6,853 nt of DNA from Brevundimonas sp. (GCA_015234495.1 JADGMZ010000052.1:1-6853); one strand, 5' to 3'. Positions 1-6,217 are shown, counted from the first letter of the stretch. Made by a program: numbers and translations. Notes: generated by a model not told the origin, from the letters alone.

Positions 1-2
1 CA

Positions 3-83
3 GAGCTGGACACGCGTGGCCTGGCCCAGACGCGGCTGGTCCCGGTGTTGGCGCAGGCGTCGGACGACGCTGGCTCGCGCTGA
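3..83 (+). CDS. Possible 3' end of an unidentified gene (partial)
   Basis: The third forward frame is open from the window edge to a TGA at 81-83 and encodes 27 residues ending in ASDDAGSRA. Nearly all its third codon positions are G or C, as in the clear genes of this window, and the other two forward frames are less convincing here. A terminator-like hairpin lies about 60 bases downstream, which fits a gene ending at this point. The peptide is too short to assign to a family and I do not recognise it. It could also be chance open frame in GC-rich DNA. Confidence 0.33.
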   Translation, partial: ELDTRGLAQTRLVPVLAQASDDAGSR

Positions 84-145
84 GGCGCGCGAACTCCTGT
101 TCGGAACGGGGTCGGTGCATCGAGGGGGTGCGTGGCGATGCTGTC

Positions 146-163
146 AGTCCAACGAGGACTTTT
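146..163 (+). terminator. Weak intrinsic-terminator-like hairpin
   Basis: AGTCC (146-150) and GGACT (156-160) form a 5-bp stem with an AACGA loop, followed directly by TTTCT, giving four T in a row at 160-163. An alternative 7-bp inverted repeat, CAACGAG (150-156) with CTCGTTG (169-175), overlaps it. Either could end transcription of the possible rightward gene that stops at 83. The stem is short, so this is tentative. The rest of 84-279 shows no gene I can support. Confidence 0.33.
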
Positions 164-239
164 CTCCGCTCGTTGCACCCTGGATTCGCCCCACCAGAAG
201 TAGGTTAAGGGGCGTGCCTTGCTCGAGAATCGAACCAAT

Positions 240-281
240 CCGGCGCGTTGAGGATGCCGACATTCCAGGGGCCGGCGCGTT
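240..281. repeat. 10-bp direct repeat CCGGCGCGTT, two copies
   Basis: CCGGCGCGTT occurs at 240-249 and again at 272-281, 32 bases apart. The second copy overlaps the stop codon of the DUF2177 gene. A 10-base repeat can arise by chance in DNA this GC-rich, and nothing around it suggests an insertion or attachment site. Confidence 0.3.
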
Positions 282-678
282 AGCTGAAGCGGCTCGCCAG
301 CCAGTAGCCGCCGAAGGACGCGGCGGCCGTCAGGAAGGCGCCCCAGGCCATGTCGATCAGCGTCACCTGCACCGGCCACACCCGGAGCGTCGCCTGGTTG
401 GTGAGATCATAGGTGGCGTAGGCGACCAGGCCGAGCACCGCCCCAAAGGTCACGGCCTTGAGGGCTGAGCCGTCTCGCAGGGCGGGCGTGACCGCCAGCA
501 CGACGATGCCGGCGACATAGATCAGATAGAAGGCCCCGGCGGCGCGCATATCGGGCTGCGGCGCCAGCAGCTCGCCGATGGCGGGGCGATACAGACGTGG
601 ACCGACGGTCGTCAGCCAGATCGCATCCAGCACCGCCATGACGACGCCGGAGCCGAGGTAGGCGAGCAGATATCGCAT
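280..678 (-). CDS. DUF2177 family small integral membrane protein
   Basis: This 132-residue protein matches the DUF2177 family in length and pattern: a start resembling MRYLLAYLGSGVVMAVLDAIWL, a middle GLVAYATYDLTNQATL motif and a hydrophobic C-terminus containing DMAWGAFLTA. Four membrane-spanning segments are likely, near residues 3-23, 48-65, 75-90 and 107-127, so it should sit in the inner membrane. Its biochemical role is unknown. The ATG is preceded by AAGGA (minus strand, 687-691) at a spacing of 8 bases. It is the last gene of the leftward sigE-chrR-DUF1295-DUF2177 run, 35 bases after the DUF1295 gene, so it is probably co-transcribed. From memory, DUF2177 genes recur near lipid-modification clusters of this type. 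Family assignment is firm; function is not. Confidence 0.85.
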   Translation of the reverse strand: MRYLLAYLGSGVVMAVLDAIWLTTVGPRLYRPAIGELLAPQPDMRAAGAFYLIYVAGIVVLAVTPALRDGSALKAVTFGAVLGLVAYATYDLTNQATLRVWPVQVTLIDMAWGAFLTAAASFGGYWLASRFS

Positions 679-713
679 GATGGTCTTCCTTCAGGCCGTG
701 GACGACGGCAGGT

Positions 714-1499
714 TCAACGGGATCGCGGCGGGAAGGGCAGAAAGCGGGACACCCTGGCCTGGTAACGGCGATAGGCCTCGGGGCGCGTTTTCAGCATCTG
801 GGCCTCGAGCATCGGCACGCCGCTGACGTGGTTGAGCAACCACCACATCAGGACCGCCCCCGGCAGGGTCAACCAGCTTTGGGCGGCTCCGGGGTCGAAA
901 GCCATCACGGGCCAGGCCAGCCAGACCGTCCATTCGAAAAAATAGTTCGGGTGCCGCGACCAGCCCCACAATCCCTGATCGGCGACCTTGCCCCGGCTGG
1001 AGGGATCGCGCCGGAAGGCGGCCATCTGGCGATCCGCAACGGTCTCGCCCGCGACGGCGACCAAAACGACCAACGCCGCCAGTCCGTCGCGCCAGTCGAG
1101 CGCGACCTCGGGCCGCGCCGCGGCGGCCCGCACCGAGACCACCAGAACCACGACGGTCGCCGCCTGGATCATCAGGAAGCCCCACGCCTTCAGGCCCCAC
1201 CCCCCCCAGCTCCTCTTGAGGTCCTCGTACCGGGGATCGGGGACTGAGGCCCGGGCGGTTCTGACCGCCAGATACCCGCCGAGCCGGAACGCCCACAGGC
1301 TGATCAGGACGGCGACCAGTGTCTGCCGGGGGTGACTCGCTTCGGCAGCGGGCCACAGCGCGGCCGCGGCCCCGATCAGCCCGACTGACAGGGCCCAGAT
1401 GACATCAGTCCAGCCGCCGTCTCCGGTTCGGCGCACGATCCACCAGGCCGCCGACAGGGCGAGGATCGACGCAACGATGCAAACGAGAAGGAGCGGCAT
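714..1499 (-). CDS. DUF1295 family membrane protein (steroid 5-alpha-reductase-like fold)
   Basis: The 261-residue protein carries the hallmarks of DUF1295, which is related to steroid 5-alpha reductases and isoprenylcysteine methyltransferases. These are ETVADRQM at 152-159, GWSRHPNYFFEW at 179-190 and SGVPMLEAQML at 226-236, followed by the typical EAYRRYQ segment and a basic C-terminus. About six or seven hydrophobic segments make it an integral inner-membrane protein. Members are assumed to be NAD(P)H-dependent reductases of lipid-like substrates, but the substrate here is unknown. GGAGG (minus strand, 1504-1508) lies 4 bases before the ATG. The gene follows chrR after 54 bases without an obvious terminator, so it is probably in the sigE-chrR operon. 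Its place beside a Cfa-family methyltransferase and an FAD protein suggests reduction or remodelling of acyl chains (inference). Confidence 0.88.
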   Translation of the reverse strand: MPLLLVCIVASILALSAAWWIVRRTGDGGWTDVIWALSVGLIGAAAALWPAAEASHPRQTLVAVLISLWAFRLGGYLAVRTARASVPDPRYEDLKRSWGGWGLKAWGFLMIQAATVVVLVVSVRAAAARPEVALDWRDGLAALVVLVAVAGETVADRQMAAFRRDPSSRGKVADQGLWGWSRHPNYFFEWTVWLAWPVMAFDPGAAQSWLTLPGAVLMWWLLNHVSGVPMLEAQMLKTRPEAYRRYQARVSRFLPFPPRSR

Positions 1500-1553
1500 T
1501 CAGCCTCCGGTGTTCTCCAGACCTACGAACCGGATCGGCCGCCGGATGCCGGT

Positions 1554-2195
1554 CTACATCCGCACGAACGGCTGCAGCCGTTTCCCAAGCCAGCCGTCGA
1601 GCAGGATCTGGCCGTCCAGGGCCGCGACACACAGGCACGGCTCGTCGGACACCACGCGCGGCTGGTGAAGGGTCTGGTGATCGGCCTCCTCAAGATCGCC
1701 GACCTCGAACCGCTCGGATTCAGTGGCGTAGGCGCCGGCCAGCACGCAGGTCAGTTCGACCCCGCCGTGGGTATGCCGGGGCGTGGTGCGGCCCGGCTGG
1801 ATCTCCAGCAGGATGACCCGGCAGTCGCCGTCGCGCGGGCCCTGCACGTCGCGAACCCGCACGCCCGGGCCCATCCAACGCCACGGCCCGAGCGGCAGCC
1901 GGCGCAGGGGCTCGGGCAGCTGCAGCATGTCGTTGAGCGGCGCGACCGTCCGGGCCGGACCCGTATCGACCTCGGTGCGCGCCAGAGCCCGGGCCAGGGC
2001 GTCCTCGCCCATCGGCTCCGGCGCGACCTCACGCAGGACCTCGCCGCCGACCGCCTCGAGCCGGCGCGCGAAGGCGGCCGTCTGCGGGCGGAGCGAGAGA
2101 TGCGTCGCCACCACCACGGCCTCGGGCGGGCTCAGGCCGCCGGCGGCGTAGGCGAGCAGGCGCTCATCGGAAACGGTATGGCGCTGCGCCGTCAT
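1554..2195 (-). CDS. chrR: ChrR-type anti-sigma factor with C-terminal cupin domain
   Basis: This 213-residue protein aligns in length and numbering with Rhodobacter sphaeroides ChrR, which holds the ECF sigma factor RpoE inactive until singlet oxygen or related stress. The N-terminal anti-sigma region (about 1-85) has the start HTVSDERLLAYAAG and the H-L segment THLSL. The cupin-like domain (about 100-195) keeps the metal-site residues H141, H143, E147 and H177, plus C187 and C189. The zinc site of the anti-sigma domain is incomplete: His6 and His32 are present, but the CxxC after the helix is replaced by Arg36 and Thr39. The ATG overlaps the sigma gene's stop codon by 4 bases (ATGA), so the pair is translationally coupled. 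Action is cytoplasmic. The pair identity is firm; how this variant senses or binds is open. Confidence 0.93.
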   Translation of the reverse strand: MTAQRHTVSDERLLAYAAGGLSPPEAVVVATHLSLRPQTAAFARRLEAVGGEVLREVAPEPMGEDALARALARTEVDTGPARTVAPLNDMLQLPEPLRRLPLGPWRWMGPGVRVRDVQGPRDGDCRVILLEIQPGRTTPRHTHGGVELTCVLAGAYATESERFEVGDLEEADHQTLHQPRVVSDEPCLCVAALDGQILLDGWLGKRLQPFVRM

Positions 2196-2794
2196 TCCTG
2201 CCCCCTCGCGGGCTCGAGTATCAGTCTCAGTTTTATCATGGCCTTGCGGATGCGGGATTTGACCGTACCAAGCGGCAGGTCGAGGGCGCGGGCGATCTCG
2301 GAGTGGGCGTCGCCCTTGAAGAAGGCCAGGCGCAGCACCGCCATCTGATCCGGGGAGAGCTGGCGCATGGCCTCGTTCAGCCGGGCGGCCTCATCGGCCT
2401 GGGTCAGCAGGGCGTCCGGCCGTTCGGGCTCGACGGGCGTCAGGTCGAACTCGGGCAGGGCAGCCGCCCGGACCTCGCGTCTCAGGACATCGAGGCGGCG
2501 GTTGCGGGCGATGGTGAAGATCCAGGTCGCCGCCCCGGCGCGGGTGGGGTCGAACAGGTCGGCCTTGCGCCACACCGTCAGCATGGCGTCCTGGGCGAAG
2601 TCCTCGGCGGCCCCGGCCGGCGCCCCGGCGCGCATCAGGTAGGCCTTCAGCCGCGGCGCGAAATATTCGAACAGGCGCGAGAAGGCCTCGCGGTCACGAT
2701 CGACCGCCACTGCCCGGATCAGCCGGGCGTGCTCGTCGGTGAGCGCTTTCACCGGGCCTGGTTCCGCCTGCAGTTCGGCCGCCTGTCCATACAT
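2192..2794 (-). CDS. sigE: ECF RNA polymerase sigma factor, RpoE/SigE type (ECF11-like)
   Basis: From the ATG at 2794 this encodes 200 residues. Region 2 spans about 38-107 (AFSRLFEYFAPRLKAYLMR, FAQDAMLTVWRKA, ATWIFTIARNRRLDVLRRE). Region 4 spans about 138-192 (MRQLSPDQMAVLRLAF, LDLPLGTVKSRIRKAM). The FAP-LK-LM and ATWIFTIARNRR signatures and the adjacent chrR point to the ECF11 group, which includes R. sphaeroides RpoE and answers singlet oxygen, organic hydroperoxides and UVA. An in-frame ATG at 2953 would extend into the divergent FAD gene and lies upstream of a strong promoter match, so it was rejected. The ATG at 2794 lies only about 7 bases beyond the -10, implying a leaderless mRNA. 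A GTG at 2752 (186 residues) is the alternative. It is co-transcribed with chrR through an ATGA overlap. Confidence 0.93.
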   Translation of the reverse strand: MYGQAAELQAEPGPVKALTDEHARLIRAVAVDRDREAFSRLFEYFAPRLKAYLMRAGAPAGAAEDFAQDAMLTVWRKADLFDPTRAGAATWIFTIARNRRLDVLRREVRAAALPEFDLTPVEPERPDALLTQADEAARLNEAMRQLSPDQMAVLRLAFFKGDAHSEIARALDLPLGTVKSRIRKAMIKLRLILEPARGQE

Positions 2795-2800
2795 GGTCCT

Positions 2801-2828
2801 GATACGCCGCCGCGATCGAAACGGATCA
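2801..2828 (-). promoter_or_regulatory. Predicted SigE-dependent promoter of the sigE-chrR operon
   Basis: Read on the minus strand, TGATCC (2828-2823) is followed by 16 bases and CGTATC (2806-2801). TGATCC is the -35 known for RpoE/ECF11 targets in alphaproteobacteria, and the -10 has the usual ECF CGT-A form. The expected transcription start is about 2794-2796, at the predicted ATG itself. This implies positive autoregulation of the sigma factor, as is usual for RpoE-ChrR systems. It was identified by eye and is untested. Confidence 0.65.
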
Positions 2829-2830
2829 CG

Positions 2831-2858
2831 GCATCCGACAGCAAGGGCTCGACGTATC
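2831..2858 (+). promoter_or_regulatory. Predicted divergent SigE-dependent promoter for the FAD-DUF1365-cfa operon
   Basis: GCATCC (2831-2836), 16 bases, then CGTATC (2853-2858). The -10 and the spacer length are identical to the leftward promoter. The -35 matches TGATCC at only four of six positions. The two -35 elements lie back to back with 2 bases between them. Transcription would start near 2865 and leave a leader of about 20 bases that contains the GGAG ribosome site at 2877-2880. The weaker -35 makes this less certain than the leftward promoter. Confidence 0.45.
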
Positions 2859-2876
2859 GAAGCCGAATTCGCCGTC

Positions 2877-2880
2877 GGAG
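2877..2880 (+). promoter_or_regulatory. Ribosome binding site that fixes the FAD-gene start
   Basis: GGAG lies 5 bases before the ATG at 2886. It supports that codon over the in-frame ATG at 2739, which is inside the divergent sigma gene and upstream of both promoters. The sequence after 2886 reaches the FAD-binding motif within 20 residues, as is usual for the family. Confidence 0.6.
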
Positions 2881-2885
2881 TCTGC

Positions 2886-4232
2886 ATGTCCCTCAACGCC
2901 GCCCCCCTGAACCCGGATCGCCGGCTCCGCATCGCCGTCGTGGGCTCCGGCATTTCCGCCTTGTCCTGCGCCTGGCTGCTGGCCCGCCAGCACGAGGTGG
3001 TGGTCTATGAACGGGAGGATCGTCTCGGCGGGCACTCGCACACCGTCGAGGTAGGCGGCGACGGCGGGGATCCGGTCCCGGTCGACATGGGCTTCATCGT
3101 CTTCAACGAGGCGACCTATCCCAACCTGATCGCCCTGTTCGATCATCTGGGGGTGCAGACACGGCCGACCGACATGTCCTTCGCCGTCTCCCTGGACCAG
3201 GGCCGGTTCGAATACGCCGCGCCTGCCTTGTTCGCCCAGCGGCGCAACGCCTTCCGGCCGCGGTTCTGGACCATGCTGGGCGAGGTGTTGCGCTTCTATC
3301 GGAACGCCCCTGCGCAGATCGCGGCGCTGAACGGCTCCGACCTGACCCTCGGCGACTATCTGAAGCGGGAAGGGTTCAGTGAGGCCTTTCGTGACGATCA
3401 TCTGCTGCCGATGGCGGCGGCGATCTGGTCGTCGCCGGCGCACACGCTGTTGGACTATCCGGCCGAGTCCTTCCTGCGCTTCTGCCACAACCACGGCCTG
3501 CTGAAGCTGGTCGGCCGTCCGGTCTGGCGGACGGTGGCCGGCGGCAGCCGCGTCTATGTGGCGGCCATGGCGCGGGCGCTCGGCGAGGGCGTCCGTTTGG
3601 GCCGTCAGGCCGCGCACGTGCGGCGGCTGGCCCAGGGCGTCGAGGTGCGCGACGCCCATGGCGGCGTCGCCCGGTTCGATCACGTCGTCATCGGGACCCA
3701 TGCCGACCAGGCGCTGGCGCTGCTGGACCAGCCGACCGCCGACGAACGGGCCCTGCTCGGGGCCTTCCGCTACAGCCGCAACCTGACCGTCCTGCACTCC
3801 GACGCCAGCCTGATGCCGCGCCGCCGCCGCGCCTGGGCGGCCTGGAACTACATCGGCGTCGACGGCGGACTGTGCGTCACCTACTGGATGAACCAGCTGC
3901 AGGGCCTTCCGGGCCGGGACCTGTTCGTCACCCTGAACCCGCCCCGTCCGCCCCGGCCCGACACCCTTCTGCGCACCGAGGTGTTCGAGCACCCCATCTT
4001 CGACGCCGCGGCGATTCAGGCGCAGAAGTCGCTGTGGACGCTGCAGGGACGGGGCGGCGTCTGGTTCTGCGGCGCGCATTTCGGGGCCGGTTTCCACGAG
4101 GACGGGCTGCAGGCCGGTCTCGCGGTCGCCGAGCAGCTCGGCGGCGTCCGCCGGCCGTGGACCGTCCCCGACGAGAGCGGCCGCATCCACCTGGCGCCCG
4201 CCGCCGCCATCGACCTTGAGGACGCCGCATGA
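2886..4232 (+). CDS. NAD/FAD-binding amine-oxidase-fold protein (COG2907 type)
   Basis: The 448-residue protein starts with a Rossmann FAD-binding unit: GSGISAL at 20-26, the ribose-binding acidic residue E42 at the end of the second strand, and RLGGHS at 46-51. It ends with the conserved FAD-contact segment WFCGAHFGAGFHEDGLQAG near 393-411. This is the arrangement of the flavin amine oxidase/phytoene desaturase-like superfamily, and of the COG2907 'predicted NAD/FAD-binding protein' that travels with DUF1365 and Cfa-family genes in many proteobacteria. No signal peptide or membrane segment is apparent. The likely role is oxidation, desaturation or reduction of a lipid acyl chain together with the methyltransferase, but the substrate is unproven. 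Its TGA overlaps the next ATG by 4 bases, indicating translational coupling. It is probably transcribed from the divergent SigE-type promoter just upstream. Confidence 0.9.
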   Translation: MSLNAAPLNPDRRLRIAVVGSGISALSCAWLLARQHEVVVYEREDRLGGHSHTVEVGGDGGDPVPVDMGFIVFNEATYPNLIALFDHLGVQTRPTDMSFAVSLDQGRFEYAAPALFAQRRNAFRPRFWTMLGEVLRFYRNAPAQIAALNGSDLTLGDYLKREGFSEAFRDDHLLPMAAAIWSSPAHTLLDYPAESFLRFCHNHGLLKLVGRPVWRTVAGGSRVYVAAMARALGEGVRLGRQAAHVRRLAQGVEVRDAHGGVARFDHVVIGTHADQALALLDQPTADERALLGAFRYSRNLTVLHSDASLMPRRRRAWAAWNYIGVDGGLCVTYWMNQLQGLPGRDLFVTLNPPRPPRPDTLLRTEVFEHPIFDAAAIQAQKSLWTLQGRGGVWFCGAHFGAGFHEDGLQAGLAVAEQLGGVRRPWTVPDESGRIHLAPAAAIDLEDAA

Positions 4233-5032
4233 CTGACGCCTCCGCCCTCTACCGCGGCGAGGTGATGCACCGGCGCGCACGGCCGCACATGCACCAGCTG
4301 AATTATCGCGTCTTCTGGCTGCTGCTCGACCTGTCGGAGCTGGATCGCCTCGACAAAAGCCTGCGGCTGTTTTCGCGCGGCCGGTTCAATCTCCTGTCCT
4401 TCCATGAGCGTGACCACGGCGACGGCTCCACCACGCCCCTGCGCGGCCAGGTCGAGGCCCTTCTGGCCCGGGCCGGGCTGGATCTCGGCGGCGGACCGAT
4501 CCGGCTGCTGACCATGCCGCGCGTGTTCGGCTACGTGTTCAATCCCATCAGCCTGTTCTATTGCCATCACGCCGACGGCCGGCTGGCGGCGATGATCTAC
4601 GAGGTGACCAGCACCTTCGGCGTCCGCCACGCCTATCTGATCCCCGTGCCGGCTGCCGATCAGGCGGACGGGCTGATCTCCCAGTGCGCGGCCAAGGCCC
4701 TTCACGTCTCGCCCTTCATGGGCATGGACATGGATTACGAGTTCCGGGGCCGGGTTCCCGGCGAGCGGCTGACGCTGACCATCGGGGGGTTCGACGCCGG
4801 GGGACTGCTGATCACCGCCGCCCTGTCCGCCGTGCGGCGACCGTTGAGCGACCGCGCCCTGCTGGCCGCCGTCGCCGCCATCCCCCTGCTGACCCTCAAG
4901 GTCGTCGTCGCCATCCACTGGGAGGCGCTGAGGCTCTGGCTCAAGGGCGTGAGGCTCAGACCCGCACCGGCGCCGGCGAGCGAGCCGGTCACCCTCCAGC
5001 CGGTTGCAAGGGCCAGCCGCCTTGGCCGATGA
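4229..5032 (+). CDS. DUF1365 domain-containing protein
   Basis: The 267-residue protein is a full-length DUF1365 member. Recognisable segments in order are LYRGEVMHRR near the start, HQLNYRVFWLLLDL at about 22-35, the LLSFHERDHGDG stretch, PRVFGYVFNPISLFYC at about 95-110, YEVTSTFGVRHAY and KALHVSPFMGMDMDYEF. The conserved His, Tyr and Asn residues suggest an enzyme or a ligand-binding protein, but no reaction is established for the family. A hydrophobic stretch near 209-231 could anchor it to the inner membrane. It starts by ATGA overlap with the FAD gene and overlaps the start of the Cfa-family gene, so the three products are made together and may act on the same phospholipid substrate (inference). 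Confidence 0.92.
   Translation: MTDASALYRGEVMHRRARPHMHQLNYRVFWLLLDLSELDRLDKSLRLFSRGRFNLLSFHERDHGDGSTTPLRGQVEALLARAGLDLGGGPIRLLTMPRVFGYVFNPISLFYCHHADGRLAAMIYEVTSTFGVRHAYLIPVPAADQADGLISQCAAKALHVSPFMGMDMDYEFRGRVPGERLTLTIGGFDAGGLLITAALSAVRRPLSDRALLAAVAAIPLLTLKVVVAIHWEALRLWLKGVRLRPAPAPASEPVTLQPVARASRLGR
5008..5012 (+). promoter_or_regulatory. Ribosome binding site selecting a TTG start for the Cfa-family gene
   Basis: AAGGG lies 9 bases before the TTG at 5022 and inside the end of the DUF1365 gene. The other upstream in-frame candidate, TTG at 5004, lacks a Shine-Dalgarno match in front of it. No in-frame ATG occurs between there and the conserved N-terminal residues. Confidence 0.45.
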
Positions 5033-6215
5033 AGCGCCGCCTGCCTTTCGCCTGTTCCTGCATCTGCTGTCGTCCAACTGGGCCTGGGGGCGACTGACCC
5101 TGGTCCTGCCCGACGGGACGCGGCGGTGTTTCGAGGGGCGTCACGCCGGCCACGCCGCCGAGCTTGAGATCCGCAGCTATCGTCTCGCCGGCCGCGTGCT
5201 CCGCGGCGGCGATATCGGCTTCGCCGAAGGCTATATGGCCGAAGAGTGGGACTCGCCCGAGCTCGTCCTCCTGCTCGAGGCGCTCGCCAACAATTACGAT
5301 CACATCCGCCGCCTGTTCGAAGGCAATGCGCTGGTCAACGCGGTCAACTGGCTCGGCCACCGGCTGAACCGCAACAGCCGCCGCGGGGCGCGACGCAACA
5401 TCCACGCCCACTACGACCTCGGCAACGCCTTCTACGCCGCCTGGCTGGACGAGACGATGACCTATTCCGCGGCCCGCTTCGACAATCCGTCGCAGCCGCT
5501 CGCCGGGGCGCAAAAGGCCAAGTACGCGGCCCTTGCGCAGCGCATGGACCTCCAGGCGGGACACATCCTGCTGGAGATCGGCTGCGGCTGGGGCGGCTTT
5601 GCCGAGTTTGCCGCGGCGGAAGTCGGCGCCACCGTGACGGGCGTCACCATCTCGCGCGAACAGCACGAATTCGCCCGTCGCCGTCTGTTTGAGGCGGGGT
5701 TGGCCGACAAGGCGACCATCCAGCTGATCGACTATCGCGACGTGCAGGGACAGTTCGACCGGGTGGCGTCGATCGAGATGTTCGAGGCTGTCGGGCGCGA
5801 ATACTGGCCGACCTACTTCGGCAAGGTCCGATCCCTGCTCAGGCCCGGCGGGGTCGCGGGCCTGCAGGTGATCACCATCCGCGACGACCTGTTCGACGAC
5901 TACGAGGCCCGGACGGACTTCATCCAGAAATACGTCTTCCCCGGCGGCTCGCTGCCGTCAGCGCGAGAGCTCGCGCCGGTGGTCTCCGCCGCCGGCTTTC
6001 AGTGGCGCGACATCGACCGCTTCGGCCCGGACTATGGGCGAACGTTGTCTCACTGGAGCCGCGACTTTTGCGCGGCCTGGCCGGACATCCGGCGGGCCTC
6101 CCCCCGGTTCGATGAACGCTTTCGCCGGATGTGGCTCTTCTATCTCGCTTATTGCGAGGCAGGCTTCCGATCCGGCCGGACCGACGTCGTCCAACTGACG
6201 CTTCAAAGGTCCTGA
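5022..6215 (+). CDS. Cyclopropane-fatty-acid-synthase-family SAM-dependent methyltransferase
   Basis: With the TTG at 5022 the product has 397 residues, close to E. coli Cfa. An N-terminal substrate-side domain (about 1-120) is followed by HYDLGN at 130-135, the SAM-binding motif LEIGCGWGG at 184-192, GVTIS at 207-211, IDYRDVQGQFDR at 236-247, MFEAVG at 253-258, KYVFPGG at 303-309 and the C-terminal FYLAYCEAGFRSG segment. Such enzymes move a methyl group from SAM to the double bond of a phospholipid acyl chain at the membrane surface. Two residues of the cyclopropane-synthase bicarbonate site are changed: the Cys of YSCA is Ala150 and the His of LLHTI is Gln282. Glu255 and Tyr338 are kept. 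It may therefore make a methylated rather than a cyclopropane product (inference). It overlaps DUF1365 by 11 bases. TTG 5004 is an alternative start (403 residues). Confidence 0.9.
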   Translation: MADEAPPAFRLFLHLLSSNWAWGRLTLVLPDGTRRCFEGRHAGHAAELEIRSYRLAGRVLRGGDIGFAEGYMAEEWDSPELVLLLEALANNYDHIRRLFEGNALVNAVNWLGHRLNRNSRRGARRNIHAHYDLGNAFYAAWLDETMTYSAARFDNPSQPLAGAQKAKYAALAQRMDLQAGHILLEIGCGWGGFAEFAAAEVGATVTGVTISREQHEFARRRLFEAGLADKATIQLIDYRDVQGQFDRVASIEMFEAVGREYWPTYFGKVRSLLRPGGVAGLQVITIRDDLFDDYEARTDFIQKYVFPGGSLPSARELAPVVSAAGFQWRDIDRFGPDYGRTLSHWSRDFCAAWPDIRRASPRFDERFRRMWLFYLAYCEAGFRSGRTDVVQLTLQRS

Positions 6216-6217
6216 AC

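Noticed and set aside
215..245. T-arm-like sequence GGTTCGATTC on the minus strand, suggesting a tRNA remnant
   Set aside because: The flanking bases do not pair as a T stem, and no acceptor or anticodon arm can be found nearby.
16..468. 150-codon forward open frame at the left edge
   Set aside because: It runs through the DUF2177 gene on the other strand and has no recognisable domain. The third forward frame gives a better coding signal up to 83.
1500..1553. GC-rich inverted repeats between chrR and the DUF1295 gene as a terminator
   Set aside because: The repeats are only 4-5 bp of CCGG type with no T run, and the genes are close and co-directional, so co-transcription is more likely.
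2800..2827. Alternative rightward promoter TGATAC-N16-CGGATC
   Set aside because: It is the mirror image of the leftward promoter's own elements. Its -10 lacks the CGT-A pattern, and the GCATCC-N16-CGTATC site just downstream has the exact -10.
2739..2885. 49-residue N-terminal extension of the FAD protein
   Set aside because: It would start inside the divergent sigma gene and span both predicted promoters. The ATG at 2886 has a good ribosome site and suits the family's N-terminus.
2826..4280. 484-codon open frame on the minus strand opposite the FAD gene
   Set aside because: It is antisense to a gene with clear FAD motifs. It has Gln/Gly/Arg-rich low-complexity content and no recognisable domain, which is typical of mirror frames in GC-rich genes.
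4016..5077. 353-codon open frame on the minus strand opposite DUF1365
   Set aside because: It is antisense to a confident DUF1365 gene, with biased composition and no motif.
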